NCBI RefSeq assembly: GCF_003002955.1
Contig: NZ_PVTJ01000013.1
Span: forward strand, 87,861-151,860
Source of the DNA: Glycomyces artemisiae
Lineage (GTDB): Bacteria; Actinomycetota; Actinomycetes; Mycobacteriales; Micromonosporaceae
Direction of reading: 5' to 3'
Length of the DNA stretch: 64,000 nucleotides
Shown here: positions 32,836 to 39,907 of the stretch, in pieces
How positions within the stretch are numbered: position 1 is the first letter of the stretch
Layout of the letters: every line of letters begins with the position of its first letter
Translations under genes and position numbers: made by a program
Notes under the pieces: model-generated
The model's input: the letters and a program-made list of their open reading frames with translations, nothing else
Databases searched by the model: none
Told to the model about the DNA's origin: nothing

Positions 32836-33654
32836 TCAGCGGAACGCCGCGGCGTTCCGCTTCGCCCACTCGGCGAACGAGGTCGCGGGGCGGCCGAGGA
32901 GGCGCTCGACCTCGGGGCTGACGTGCAGCTCGGCCCGGTTCGGGGCGCCGATGACGTCGAGCGAGCCCTCCACGATCTCGGCGGGCCAGTACTGGAGGAG
33001 CTGCTCGAAGGCGGCCTCGCGGGTCTGCTCGGTGAACGCGACCGGCTCGCCGAGGGCCGCCCCGATCGCCTCGGCCTGCTGCCGGGGCGTGACCAGGGCC
33101 GGGCCGGTGAGCAGGTACGCGCGGCCGGTGTGGCCGTCCTCGGTGAGCACGGTGGCGGCGACCTCCGCGATGTCGCGGGGGTCGATGAGCGGCAGCCCGA
33201 CGTCCCCGAACGGCATGATCATCTCGCGGCGGGTGCGGATCGTCTCGGCGGCCCACGGGATCGCGTTGCTGGCGAAGCCGCCCGGCCGCAGGAGCGTCCA
33301 TTCGATACCGCTTGCGGTGACGGCGTTCTCGAAGGCCTGAGTCTCCGCGCTCGGCCTGGTGACGGCCCGCTCGGAGGAGAGGAAGACGATCCGGCCGATC
33401 CCGGCCGCGTCGGCGGCCTTGAGGATCGCCGCGATGTCGAGCGAGTGGTCGAGGGTGAGCAGGAACAGCCGGTCGGCCCCGGCGAAGGCGGCGTCGAGGG
33501 TCTCGGGCCGCGTGAAGTCGGCGGTGCGGTGCGCGACGCCGGGCGGGAGCTCGGCCTCGCCGCGGGACACGGCGGTCACGTCCTCGCCGCGGGCGGCGAG
33601 GATCTCGACGAGCGGGCGGCCCACGTTGCCGGTGGCTCCGGTGACGACGATCAT
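32836..33654 (-). CDS. NmrA-like NAD(P)-binding oxidoreductase
   Basis: 272 residues. MIVVTGATGNVGRPLVEILAARGEDVTAVSRG is the dinucleotide site; HRTADFTRPETLDAAFAGADRLFLLTL and TLLRPGGFASNAIPWAA follow the NmrA/azoreductase pattern, ending in VERLLGRPATSFAEWAKRNAAAF. A close architectural paralogue of the gene at 17721, but with its own divergent HxlR regulator 88 bp away. GGAAGG precedes the ATG. Probable role: NAD(P)H-dependent reduction of quinones or azo compounds, induced by oxidative or electrophilic stress. Confidence 0.87.
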   Translation of the reverse strand: MIVVTGATGNVGRPLVEILAARGEDVTAVSRGEAELPPGVAHRTADFTRPETLDAAFAGADRLFLLTLDHSLDIAAILKAADAAGIGRIVFLSSERAVTRPSAETQAFENAVTASGIEWTLLRPGGFASNAIPWAAETIRTRREMIMPFGDVGLPLIDPRDIAEVAATVLTEDGHTGRAYLLTGPALVTPRQQAEAIGAALGEPVAFTEQTREAAFEQLLQYWPAEIVEGSLDVIGAPNRAELHVSPEVERLLGRPATSFAEWAKRNAAAFR

Positions 33655-33720
33655 CTTGGTTTCCTTCCGTAGACGGTGTGAAACCCAAGGTAGGAGCGAA
33701 ACTTACTTCTGGGAAGGACG

Positions 33721-33732
33721 TACCTTGAGGTA
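33721..33732. promoter_or_regulatory. Probable HxlR operator
   Basis: TACCT-TG-AGGTA in the divergent gap between the SDR and HxlR genes, with a looser outer match CTTACTTC / GAGGTAAG (33701-33735). Lies 10 bases before the HxlR start. Confidence 0.6.
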
Positions 33733-33742
33733 AGCTCATGAC

Positions 33743-34135
33743 ATGCCAGGAGGAAAACAGGCAGCGGTGCTGCCGGCGCCGGAAGGCAGTGGGCTCTTTC
33801 ACACCGACTGCCCCGCAAGGCAGGTGCTCGACCACATCACGAGCCGCTGGGGCATCTGGGTCCTGCTCGCCCTGCGCGACGGGGAGCTCCGCTTCTTCGA
33901 GCTGCGCGAGCGCATCGACGGCATCAGCGAGAAGATGCTCTCCCAGACCCTGCGCACCCTCGTGCGCGACGGCCTGGTCTGGCGCGAGGTCGAGCCGTCC
34001 ACCCCGCCGAAGGTCACCTACGGCCTCAACGAGGTCGGCCGCGGCACCAGCGACCGCCTCGTCGAGATGTTCGACTGGATCAAGGCCAACGCCGAGGTCA
34101 TCTGCGCCGAGCGGGGCGGGCCCGACGCGAACTGA
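33743..34135 (+). CDS. HxlR family regulator
   Basis: 130 residues. FHTDCPARQVLDHITSRWGIWVLLAL carries the conserved redox cysteine before Pro; RFFELRERIDGISEKMLSQTLRTLVRDGLVWREVEPSTPPKVTYGLNEVG is the winged helix. The tail (SDRLVEMFDWIKANAEVI) is the dimer helix. Divergent from the NmrA-like SDR, so a thiol-switch repressor of that gene is likely, parallel to the pair at 16.2-17.6 kb. GAGGTAAG lies upstream of the ATG and overlaps the operator, which would couple repression to initiation. Confidence 0.88.
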   Translation: MPGGKQAAVLPAPEGSGLFHTDCPARQVLDHITSRWGIWVLLALRDGELRFFELRERIDGISEKMLSQTLRTLVRDGLVWREVEPSTPPKVTYGLNEVGRGTSDRLVEMFDWIKANAEVICAERGGPDAN

Positions 34136-34145
34136 CACGGATCGT

Positions 34146-34175
34146 GCATCCTATATCCTATAGGATATAGGATGC
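34146..34175. repeat. Perfect 30-bp AT-rich palindrome
   Basis: Every base pairs: left arm GCATCCTATATCCTA (34146-34160), right arm its exact complement (34161-34175), no loop. It is markedly AT-rich for this genome and lies between convergent genes ending at 34135 and 34178. Possible strong operator, cruciform or unusual terminator; no T-run. Confidence 0.85.
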
Positions 34176-34177
34176 GG

Positions 34178-35008
34178 TCAGATGAGGGTGAAGCGCTGGG
34201 AGTCCCCCGAATCGCAGGCGGCCGTGGCGGTTGGTTCGCCCGAAGTGGATGAGCGGCCTTCGAGGATGCCGACGCACAGGCCGGAAGCCGAGGTCTTGAT
34301 GGTGTACCCGCCGCCGCCGAGCGGCGTGAGCTCCCAGAACTGGGTCTCGGTGAACTCGCAGGAGTACGCGGCCATGAGATAGCCCTCCTGATCTGCGGGC
34401 GCGTCGGCGCCCATGCAGGCGCTCCAGTCGGCGAAGTGCATGTTGAACACGTACACGCCCTCGTCCCAGGCGACGACCTGGAGCGTCGAGGGGTTCGTGG
34501 AGCCGCAGGAGGCGAGCACGACGACCGTGCGGCCCTCGTTGTTCGGCTCGGGGCCGGTGCTCAGGCACAGGCCGCTGGCCTCCTGCTTGATCCGGTACCA
34601 GCCGTCGGCCGGGTACTCCGGTTCCGGTTCGGGCGCTTCGGATTCGGGCTCCTCGGTGGTGTTCCGCGGGGCGTCGGCGGCCTCCTCGCCCGTCGTATCG
34701 GAAGGCGACGGCGACGGGCTGGGGGAGGGCGACGGAGACGGCGAGTCCGAAGGGGACGGCGTCGAGGCGAGCGAGGTGCTCGCGTCCTGCGCGGCGGCGC
34801 CGGACCCGCCGCCGTCCCCGGCGGCCATGACCGCGGCGACCACCGCCACCGTCAGCACGAGGGCGACGACGGCGGCGGTCCCGGCCATGGTCTGGCTGGT
34901 GCCCAGGCGCATCCGCGCCCGTTCGAGGCGGTCGCGCAGGCGCGCGGGCAGGTCGTTCGGCGAGGCGTGCCGGGGCCCGCGGGGCGCGGGAGGCGGCCAG
35001 GGTTCCAC
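34178..35008 (-). CDS. Single-pass membrane protein with Ser/Pro stalk and beta-trefoil-like ectodomain
   Basis: 276 residues from a GTG at 35008. Cytoplasmic basic N-terminus (PARLRDRLERARMRL), one membrane helix (AGTAAVVALVLTVAVVAAVMAAG, about 42-64), a stalk with Ser-Pro repeats and a Glu/Pro stretch, then an outer domain of about 140 residues: DGWYRIKQEASGLCLSTGPEP, VVVLASCGSTNP, TIKTSASGLCVGILEG, ATAACDSGDSQRFTLI. The repeated SGLC and final QRFTL suggest a ricin-like trefoil with disulfides. Last gene of the minus-strand arm of the ESX locus and a paralogue of its upstream neighbour. A surface lectin-like role is inferred; export signal is the membrane helix. Confidence 0.75.
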   Translation of the reverse strand: MEPWPPPAPRGPRHASPNDLPARLRDRLERARMRLGTSQTMAGTAAVVALVLTVAVVAAVMAAGDGGGSGAAAQDASTSLASTPSPSDSPSPSPSPSPSPSPSDTTGEEAADAPRNTTEEPESEAPEPEPEYPADGWYRIKQEASGLCLSTGPEPNNEGRTVVVLASCGSTNPSTLQVVAWDEGVYVFNMHFADWSACMGADAPADQEGYLMAAYSCEFTETQFWELTPLGGGGYTIKTSASGLCVGILEGRSSTSGEPTATAACDSGDSQRFTLI

Positions 35009-35030
35009 AGGAGGGGTCCTTACAGGAGGG

Positions 35031-35738
35031 TCAGGGGACCAGCAGGGCGAACCGCTGGTTCGGGTCGTCGGGGTCGCACGGGGCGGTCGCGAGGGCCGCG
35101 CCCGCTTCGGCGGCGGCGCCCTCCAGCAGCCCCAGGCACAGGCCCGAGGCGAGGACGGCGAGGGTGTAGGAGTCGGCTCCGGCGCCGGTGAGCTGGAACC
35201 GCTGGAGGTCGGAGTCCGCGCATTCGTAACCGGCGCTGAGGTATCCGGGCTCGTCGGCGGGGTCGTCGGCGCCCCAGCAGGCCTGCCAGTCGTCCTGGGC
35301 GAAGTCGAGCTTCACGGTGTAGACGCCCGCGCCTTCGGAGGCGAAGCCGAAGCTCGCGGGATACGTTGCGGCGCAGTCGCCGAGGACCATGACGGTGCGC
35401 GCGTCGTTGCCCGGCTCGGGCCCGGCGGTCGCGCACAGCCCGGTGGCCTCCTGGCGGACGAGGTAGGCGCCGTCGGCGGGCAGCGTCGGGGCCGTGTCCC
35501 CTCCCGCCTCGGCGGAGGCGGTCGCGTCGCCGGAGGGCTCGGCCTGCGGCTGGGGGTCGTCCTCGCCGCCGGAGGCGAGCACGGCGGCCACGATCGCCAC
35601 GAGCAGCACCACGGCGACGACGGCCGCGGTCGCGGCGACGGCGCGGTTGGCGCCGATGCGGTCGCGCAGGCCCGCGAGCGAGGACTGGATCTTGTCGGGC
35701 AGGTCGCGCTGCGGCGCACGCGGATCGGTCTGGGTCAC
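35031..35738 (-). CDS. Single-pass membrane protein, beta-trefoil-like ectodomain (paralogue of the next gene)
   Basis: 235 residues from a GTG at 35738. Cytoplasmic SSLAGLRDRIGANR, one helix (AVAATAAVVAVVLLVAIVAAVLASG, about 33-57), a short stalk, then DGAYLVRQEATGLCATAGPEPGNDARTVMVLGDCAATYP and LAVLASGLCLGLLEGAAAEAGAALATAPCDPDDPNQRFALL. The same cysteine and SGLC/QRFxL pattern as the gene at 34178 shows a duplication; they are 22 bp apart. Both follow the ESX-linked 830-residue gene, so they are probably co-transcribed with it. Function unknown; may be surface accessories of the secretion system. Confidence 0.75.
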   Translation of the reverse strand: MTQTDPRAPQRDLPDKIQSSLAGLRDRIGANRAVAATAAVVAVVLLVAIVAAVLASGGEDDPQPQAEPSGDATASAEAGGDTAPTLPADGAYLVRQEATGLCATAGPEPGNDARTVMVLGDCAATYPASFGFASEGAGVYTVKLDFAQDDWQACWGADDPADEPGYLSAGYECADSDLQRFQLTGAGADSYTLAVLASGLCLGLLEGAAAEAGAALATAPCDPDDPNQRFALLVP

Positions 35739-35785
35739 AGTGGAGGGTTCCTAGCTCGGGGGAGGGGCGGGCCGCCCTTCCCGGT

Positions 35786-38278
35786 TCACTGGTCCTTGCG
35801 CTGGTCCACGAAGGCGTCGACGTAGCTCTCGTAGAGCTTGCCGGTCTTCGCGTCGAACAGCTGCTGGAGCGCCGCGTTGGCCTCGCGGAAGTCGAGGTTG
35901 CCGCGGTGCTGGTCGCTGCTGGGCGGGTCGTTGGCCTTGAGCAGCTCGTCGGCGTCGCGCAGGCGGTACTCGCCGTCGGCGCCCTTCTCGACCAGGCGCG
36001 AGTCGATCGCGCGCACGTCGTCGATGTCCACACCGGACTTCGAGTCGGAGAGGAGGTTGGAGACCACGCTGTGGGTGACCTCGAAGCCGAACTTCTCGTA
36101 CTCGGGGTCGCCCTCGCGGTCCCCCTGGGCGGGGGCGCCGTTGTCGGCGAACTGCCAGATGCCGCTGGACTCGATCTGGTTGGGCGACCACTTGCCGAGT
36201 TCCAGGCCCTCGCGGATGAGGATCTGGCCGACGCCCTTGATGGCCTTGACCTGCGGGATCTCGGTGACGATCTCCTTGAGGATCGTGGAGGCCGAGCGCA
36301 CCCACGTGGCGTGCTGCTTGTCCACGGTGGCCTCGTCGGCGGCGTCGCCCGTGGCGTCCTCGTACACGTTCTTGTACGCGGTGTCGAGCAGGCCGATGAG
36401 GCCGCCGTCCTCCAGGGCCTCCTTGCGCGCGTCCTGCCAGCCCTTCCAGTCGGCCATGTCGCCGGCCTCGGCGATGACCTTCGCGTAGGCCGCCTCGCCG
36501 AGCGCGTTCCCGGCGGTCTTGTCGCCCATGACGAGTTCGACGAAGCGGGCGCGGGTCCCCTTGTCCAGGAACATGTCGTCGGCGCGGGGGTCGTTGCTGA
36601 GGGTCAGCTCGGAGTCGCGGTCGACGTTGGGCGCGTCGAGGTAGTCGATGTAGGTGATCGCGGTGCGGCCCATGGATTGCGCGATGAGCGGGTTCGCGAC
36701 GCCGAGCGGCGCCTTGTCGAACTCGCCGATGTTCCCGTACCCGTCGGTGAAGAACTGGTACGCCGACTCGTTCCAGTGCTCGGCGGCCTTGTCGTTCGTC
36801 ATCGTGGTGATGAGGTGGTAGGCGGCCTCGGTCGCCAGGTCCTGGAGCTCCTTGTCCCCGGAGGTGGCCGCGCGCGGGATCCAGTCGATGAGCTTGGCGC
36901 CGGTGGCGCCGCCGTCCTCCCACTGGTGGCCGAACATCTCGCGCAGGACGTGCTCGGCGGTGTCCTCCTTGTAGAACGGGTGCTCGATGTCCCCGTTGAG
37001 GATCGCGGTGTTGGCCTCGAAGTTGGCGGTGCTGTGGTCCAGGAGCGTGCGGGCGGTCGCCTCGCTGATGGTGAACACCGATCCGCTGCCGTCGGAGTCG
37101 AGGTGCTCGGCCGTCGCGATCGTGATCGCCGCGGAGAAGTCCCGGCCGCCCTGCATGAGCGCCATGCCCTGGTCGTCGAGCGCGTCGAACATGGACGCGA
37201 GGGCGCGCAGCTCGTCGCCGTCGGAGGGCTCGGACATGCGGTAGGGGAGGGCGTCCTTGCCCTTGCCGCCCGCATAGGCCGCCACGAAGTTCCGCACGGA
37301 GTCGGGGAGGCGGGCGGTGCCGCCGCCGAGCTTCTCGTCGGAGACGGCGAGGAGGCCGCCGCCCATCCCGGCGAGGATGAGCGCCTTGTCGGCGTCGGAC
37401 CAGTTCGTGTCGCCCAGGAGCTCGGGCATGTCGAAGACGCTCTTGTCGATCGCGCCGAAGAACCGCTCCAGGTAGTCGAGCTCGCCCGCGGACAGCCGCT
37501 CGCCGATGGACTGGAGGTAGTGGGCGCGTTCGATGAGCGCCTGGAGGGCGCCGAGCTGGCCGCGGACCGAGGCGGGGAGGTCCTCCACGTTGCCCCGCGC
37601 GATCGCGTCGAGCAGGTCCTTGCCGAGGACGCCGCCCCAGTCGCCGGTGAGCGGCAGCGGGGCGTTCATCCCGAAGAGGCTGTACAGGGCCCAGGAGTCG
37701 ACGCCGCCTTCCGCCATGGCGCGCAGGTTCTCCGGGGTCGGGCCCTCCTTGAGGCGGGCGCCCGTGTCGGCGGCGTCCTGTTTGAACTTCTCGTACGCGG
37801 CGTTCGCGGCGGCGTTCATCTCGGCGAGCTTGAGCTGCCCGGCGTAGGCCGTGGCCTCCTCGGTCGCGGCCTCCCGCTCGGCGGGCGTCAGGTTCGGGGT
37901 GCCGCCGCCCACTTCGGACTCGCGGATGCCGAACGAGTCGCCGACCGCGGCCTCCCACTCGGCGAGCAGGGCCTTCACGGCCTCCTTGTACTCGCGCACC
38001 GAGCCGGCCCACTGGACGGTCACGGCCGAGCCCCAGACGGCGCCCTCCATGGCGGCGGTCGCCGCGGACAGGAACTCGCCGCCGCGGCGCTTGATCGGCT
38101 CGGACACCAGCTCGCTGAACTCGACGGCGGTATGGTCCATCTGGGCGACGACGTCGGTGCCCTGGCCGAGGATGCGGCCGCTGTGGGCGTCGAGGGTCCG
38201 GGCCGCCGCTTCGAGGGCGTCCTCGTCGGCGGTGGTGGTCGGGGGGTCGAAACTGCCGAGGGTGGGAATGGCTGCCAT
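35786..38278 (-). CDS. Large ESX-associated helical protein with an N-terminal WxG hairpin
   Basis: 830 residues from the ATG at 38278 (GGAAGGG upstream). The first 110 residues form a helical hairpin with WAG at 90-92 (TVQWAGSVREYKEAV), followed by alpha-helical sequence with short loops (NLTPAEREAATEEATAYAGQL, GLFGM-like SLFGMNAPLPLTGDWGGVLG, LERFFGAIDKSVFDMPELLGDTNW). This is the layout of actinobacterial TPR-region proteins encoded beside ESX genes. No signal peptide or membrane segment, so it is either a secreted ESX substrate or a cytoplasmic chaperone. It directly follows an EspC-like gene (29-bp gap), its likely partner. No toxin domain recognised at the C-terminus. Confidence 0.75.
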   Translation of the reverse strand: MAAIPTLGSFDPPTTTADEDALEAAARTLDAHSGRILGQGTDVVAQMDHTAVEFSELVSEPIKRRGGEFLSAATAAMEGAVWGSAVTVQWAGSVREYKEAVKALLAEWEAAVGDSFGIRESEVGGGTPNLTPAEREAATEEATAYAGQLKLAEMNAAANAAYEKFKQDAADTGARLKEGPTPENLRAMAEGGVDSWALYSLFGMNAPLPLTGDWGGVLGKDLLDAIARGNVEDLPASVRGQLGALQALIERAHYLQSIGERLSAGELDYLERFFGAIDKSVFDMPELLGDTNWSDADKALILAGMGGGLLAVSDEKLGGGTARLPDSVRNFVAAYAGGKGKDALPYRMSEPSDGDELRALASMFDALDDQGMALMQGGRDFSAAITIATAEHLDSDGSGSVFTISEATARTLLDHSTANFEANTAILNGDIEHPFYKEDTAEHVLREMFGHQWEDGGATGAKLIDWIPRAATSGDKELQDLATEAAYHLITTMTNDKAAEHWNESAYQFFTDGYGNIGEFDKAPLGVANPLIAQSMGRTAITYIDYLDAPNVDRDSELTLSNDPRADDMFLDKGTRARFVELVMGDKTAGNALGEAAYAKVIAEAGDMADWKGWQDARKEALEDGGLIGLLDTAYKNVYEDATGDAADEATVDKQHATWVRSASTILKEIVTEIPQVKAIKGVGQILIREGLELGKWSPNQIESSGIWQFADNGAPAQGDREGDPEYEKFGFEVTHSVVSNLLSDSKSGVDIDDVRAIDSRLVEKGADGEYRLRDADELLKANDPPSSDQHRGNLDFREANAALQQLFDAKTGKLYESYVDAFVDQRKDQ

Positions 38279-38307
38279 CGTTGTCGCCCTTCCGGATCGG
38301 GGGTGGA

Positions 38308-38637
38308 TCAGGGTTGGATGGTGGGAGGCGTCGGGTCCGGCGGGTCGATGAGGAAGTTGCCGTAGTTCAGGTCGTCGGTGTCGACGCCGTCGGTCACGGT
38401 GAGCTTGGCGCTGCCGCCGACGCTCTCGCCGTGGGCGGCGGTCCTGGCGAGGTCGGTCGACCACTTCTCGCCGAAGTCCTCGTAGCCGCTGAGCACCTCG
38501 GGCTCGCCCGCCGCGGCGATGGCGCCCTCCAGGGTGCCCATGAGGTCGCCGCGGAGGCTGCCGTAGCTCTCGGCGAGGGTCATGACCTCGTCGCCGCCGG
38601 CGCTCGCGCGATTCGGGTTCATTCCCAGGTAATCCAT
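38308..38637 (-). CDS. EspC/WXG100-like small ESX protein
   Basis: 109 residues, start ATG 38637 with GGAGG. A helical hairpin: GDEVMTLAESYGSLRGDLMGTLEGAIAAAG, turn, then VLSGYEDFGEKWSTDLARTAAHGESVGG, and an acidic, proline-rich tail ending PDPTPPTIQP. Size and layout match EspC-like (PE/WXG100-related) ESX partners that dimerise with larger substrates. First gene of the minus-strand ESX arm, divergent by 253 bp from the WXG100 pair. Likely co-secreted with the 830-residue protein encoded next. Confidence 0.72.
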   Translation of the reverse strand: MDYLGMNPNRASAGGDEVMTLAESYGSLRGDLMGTLEGAIAAAGEPEVLSGYEDFGEKWSTDLARTAAHGESVGGSAKLTVTDGVDTDDLNYGNFLIDPPDPTPPTIQP

Positions 38638-38890
38638 CGGTCCTCCAGGGGGGTGCAGGCGCGGATTGCGGTCAGCGTACCGAAATCCTGTGAGGATTGG
38701 AATAACATCTGGTGAACTGTCTTGCTTGCGCCACAACGGAAGTGGCTAGTGTTGCGCGAGTCGTGGAACCGCTTCCCGAGTGGCCCCGGAGTCCGGATCG
38801 CCTCTTTACTTCCGCTTCATGAGCGTGTCAACATGTACCGATACGCTCCATGCACGGGCCATCCACATCCTTACCAAAGGAGGCACCCCC

Positions 38891-39235
38891 ATGGCCGGAA
38901 ACGAGTTCGGTCTCACCGAGGCCAATGCGCTCAACGTCAGCGCCAACGACCACGCCCTCTCCGTCGAGGAGCTCTTCGGGCAGCTCCAGGCGCTCATCCA
39001 GGAGATGGAGAACGACGTCAACGCCCAGGGCGGCAACGCGCTCACCGCGTTCCGGGCCGCCAAGGCCGAGTTCGTCACCGCCTACAACGCCCTCGCCGAC
39101 AAGTACGGGGTCTCCTCGATGGCGCAGGGCGCCACCAGCACCGACGGTTTCACCACCGACGACTCCAACGAGGCCGGGTACACCACCGCGGGCGGCGGCC
39201 TCCCCGGTATCAAGCCGATCAACATCGCCGTCTAG
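38891..39235 (+). CDS. WXG100-size ESX protein (EsxB/CFP-10-like position), lacking WxG
   Basis: 114 residues, ATG with an AAAGGAGG site. Helix one AYALSVEELFGQLQALIQEMENDV-like (HALSVEELFGQLQALIQEMENDV), turn NAQGGNALTAFRAAK and helix two FVTAYNALADKYGVSS, then a flexible tail with Gly/Thr. The WxG turn is replaced by GGNALTAF, as in some EsxB/CFP-10 proteins, where the partner carries WxG. It is the first gene of the plus-strand arm, 15 bp before the WXG protein, so a heterodimer is expected. A C-terminal YxxxD/E export signal is not obvious. Confidence 0.82.
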   Translation: MAGNEFGLTEANALNVSANDHALSVEELFGQLQALIQEMENDVNAQGGNALTAFRAAKAEFVTAYNALADKYGVSSMAQGATSTDGFTTDDSNEAGYTTAGGGLPGIKPINIAV

Positions 39236-39250
39236 AAGGGACCGTCCATC

Positions 39251-39553
39251 ATGCCTGGCGCAGGATACGAACTGTACGGCAACGTCGGCGAGCTCCAGAA
39301 CCTCGCCGGTGTCCAGCACACCTACCGCGGCCGCTTCGAGGCCATCCTGGGGCAGATCCAGGGCGCGGTCGGCACCGTCACCCCCAAGTGGGTCGGCGCC
39401 GGCACCGCCGGCTTCCAGACCTTCAACACCACCACCGAATCCGAGTTCACCGACGTCCAGGCCGCGTTCAACAAGCTCGCGACCGCCACCGAGGACGCCG
39501 GGACCAACTGGAACGGCGCGATCTCCCGCATCGACGCCCGGTGGGGTTCTTGA
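39251..39553 (+). CDS. WXG100 family ESX protein (EsxA/ESAT-6-like)
   Basis: 100 residues, the canonical length. Helix one VQHTYRGRFEAILGQIQGAVGTV, the WxG turn at KWVGAGTAGF (residue 47), helix two QTFNTTTESEFTDVQAAFNKLATATEDAG, then an end WNGAISRIDARWGS. The W-V-G motif and hairpin make the family call secure. Forms an antiparallel dimer, probably with the preceding gene product, and is exported through EccC/EccD. Its stop overlaps the TTG start of the next gene, so the cluster is co-translated. Confidence 0.92.
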   Translation: MPGAGYELYGNVGELQNLAGVQHTYRGRFEAILGQIQGAVGTVTPKWVGAGTAGFQTFNTTTESEFTDVQAAFNKLATATEDAGTNWNGAISRIDARWGS

Positions 39554-39873
39554 CCGAGCCGCAGACGGCGTCCGACCCCGGCACCGAACTCGCGCCGATG
39601 GTCATGCGGCGCACCGGCCAGAGCGAGCGCTACGTGCTCCAGGCCGCCGCGCTGCGCCGCCGCCAGCTCCGCGCCGCCGTCCTGTACGGCTCCGCCCGGA
39701 GCTGGCGGCAGCGCCAGCCCCTGTGGCCCGCCGCGCTCATCGGCGCGGTCGCGGTGGCCCTCATCGTCGCCGCCATCGCCGTGGCCGGCGCCTTCCAGAA
39801 GCAGAAGGAGCGCGACGCCGAGGAGCAGGCCGAGCGCGCCGCCGCCGTCACCGCGCCCTACGACCAAGACTGA
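39550..39873 (+). CDS. Small single-pass membrane protein in the ESX operon
   Basis: 107 residues from the TTG at 39550, which overlaps the WXG100 stop (TTGA); an ATG at 39598 is an alternative. N-terminal cytoplasmic part with MRRTGQSERYVLQAAALRRRQLRAAVLYG, one helix (WPAALIGAVAVALIVAAIAVAGAF, about 66-89), and a charged tail (QKQKERDAEEQAERAA). The basic region before the helix recalls the EccB N-terminus, but there is no large extracytoplasmic domain. I recognise no family; a structural membrane subunit standing in for missing components is possible. Confidence 0.7.
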   Translation: MTEPQTASDPGTELAPMVMRRTGQSERYVLQAAALRRRQLRAAVLYGSARSWRQRQPLWPAALIGAVAVALIVAAIAVAGAFQKQKERDAEEQAERAAAVTAPYDQD

Positions 39874-39898
39874 ACGCGCCCAGCGACCAAGACTGAAA
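39853..39898 (+). repeat. 23-bp tandem duplication across a stop codon
   Basis: Two adjacent 23-bp copies (39853-39875 and 39876-39898) differing at three positions, each holding CGACCAAGACTGAA. The first copy contains the stop of the small membrane gene (TGA 39871-39873), so the second duplicates its last codons and stop in the gap before eccD. Confidence 0.85.
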
Positions 39899-39907
39899 AG
39901 GCCCACC

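Noticed and set aside
34146..34175. The 30-bp palindrome as an IS inverted repeat
   Set aside because: No transposase nearby and no second copy in the window.
34730..34760. Short tandem GGCGACGG-type repeats
   Set aside because: They encode the Ser-Pro stalk of the membrane protein at 34178 and reflect its amino-acid repeat.
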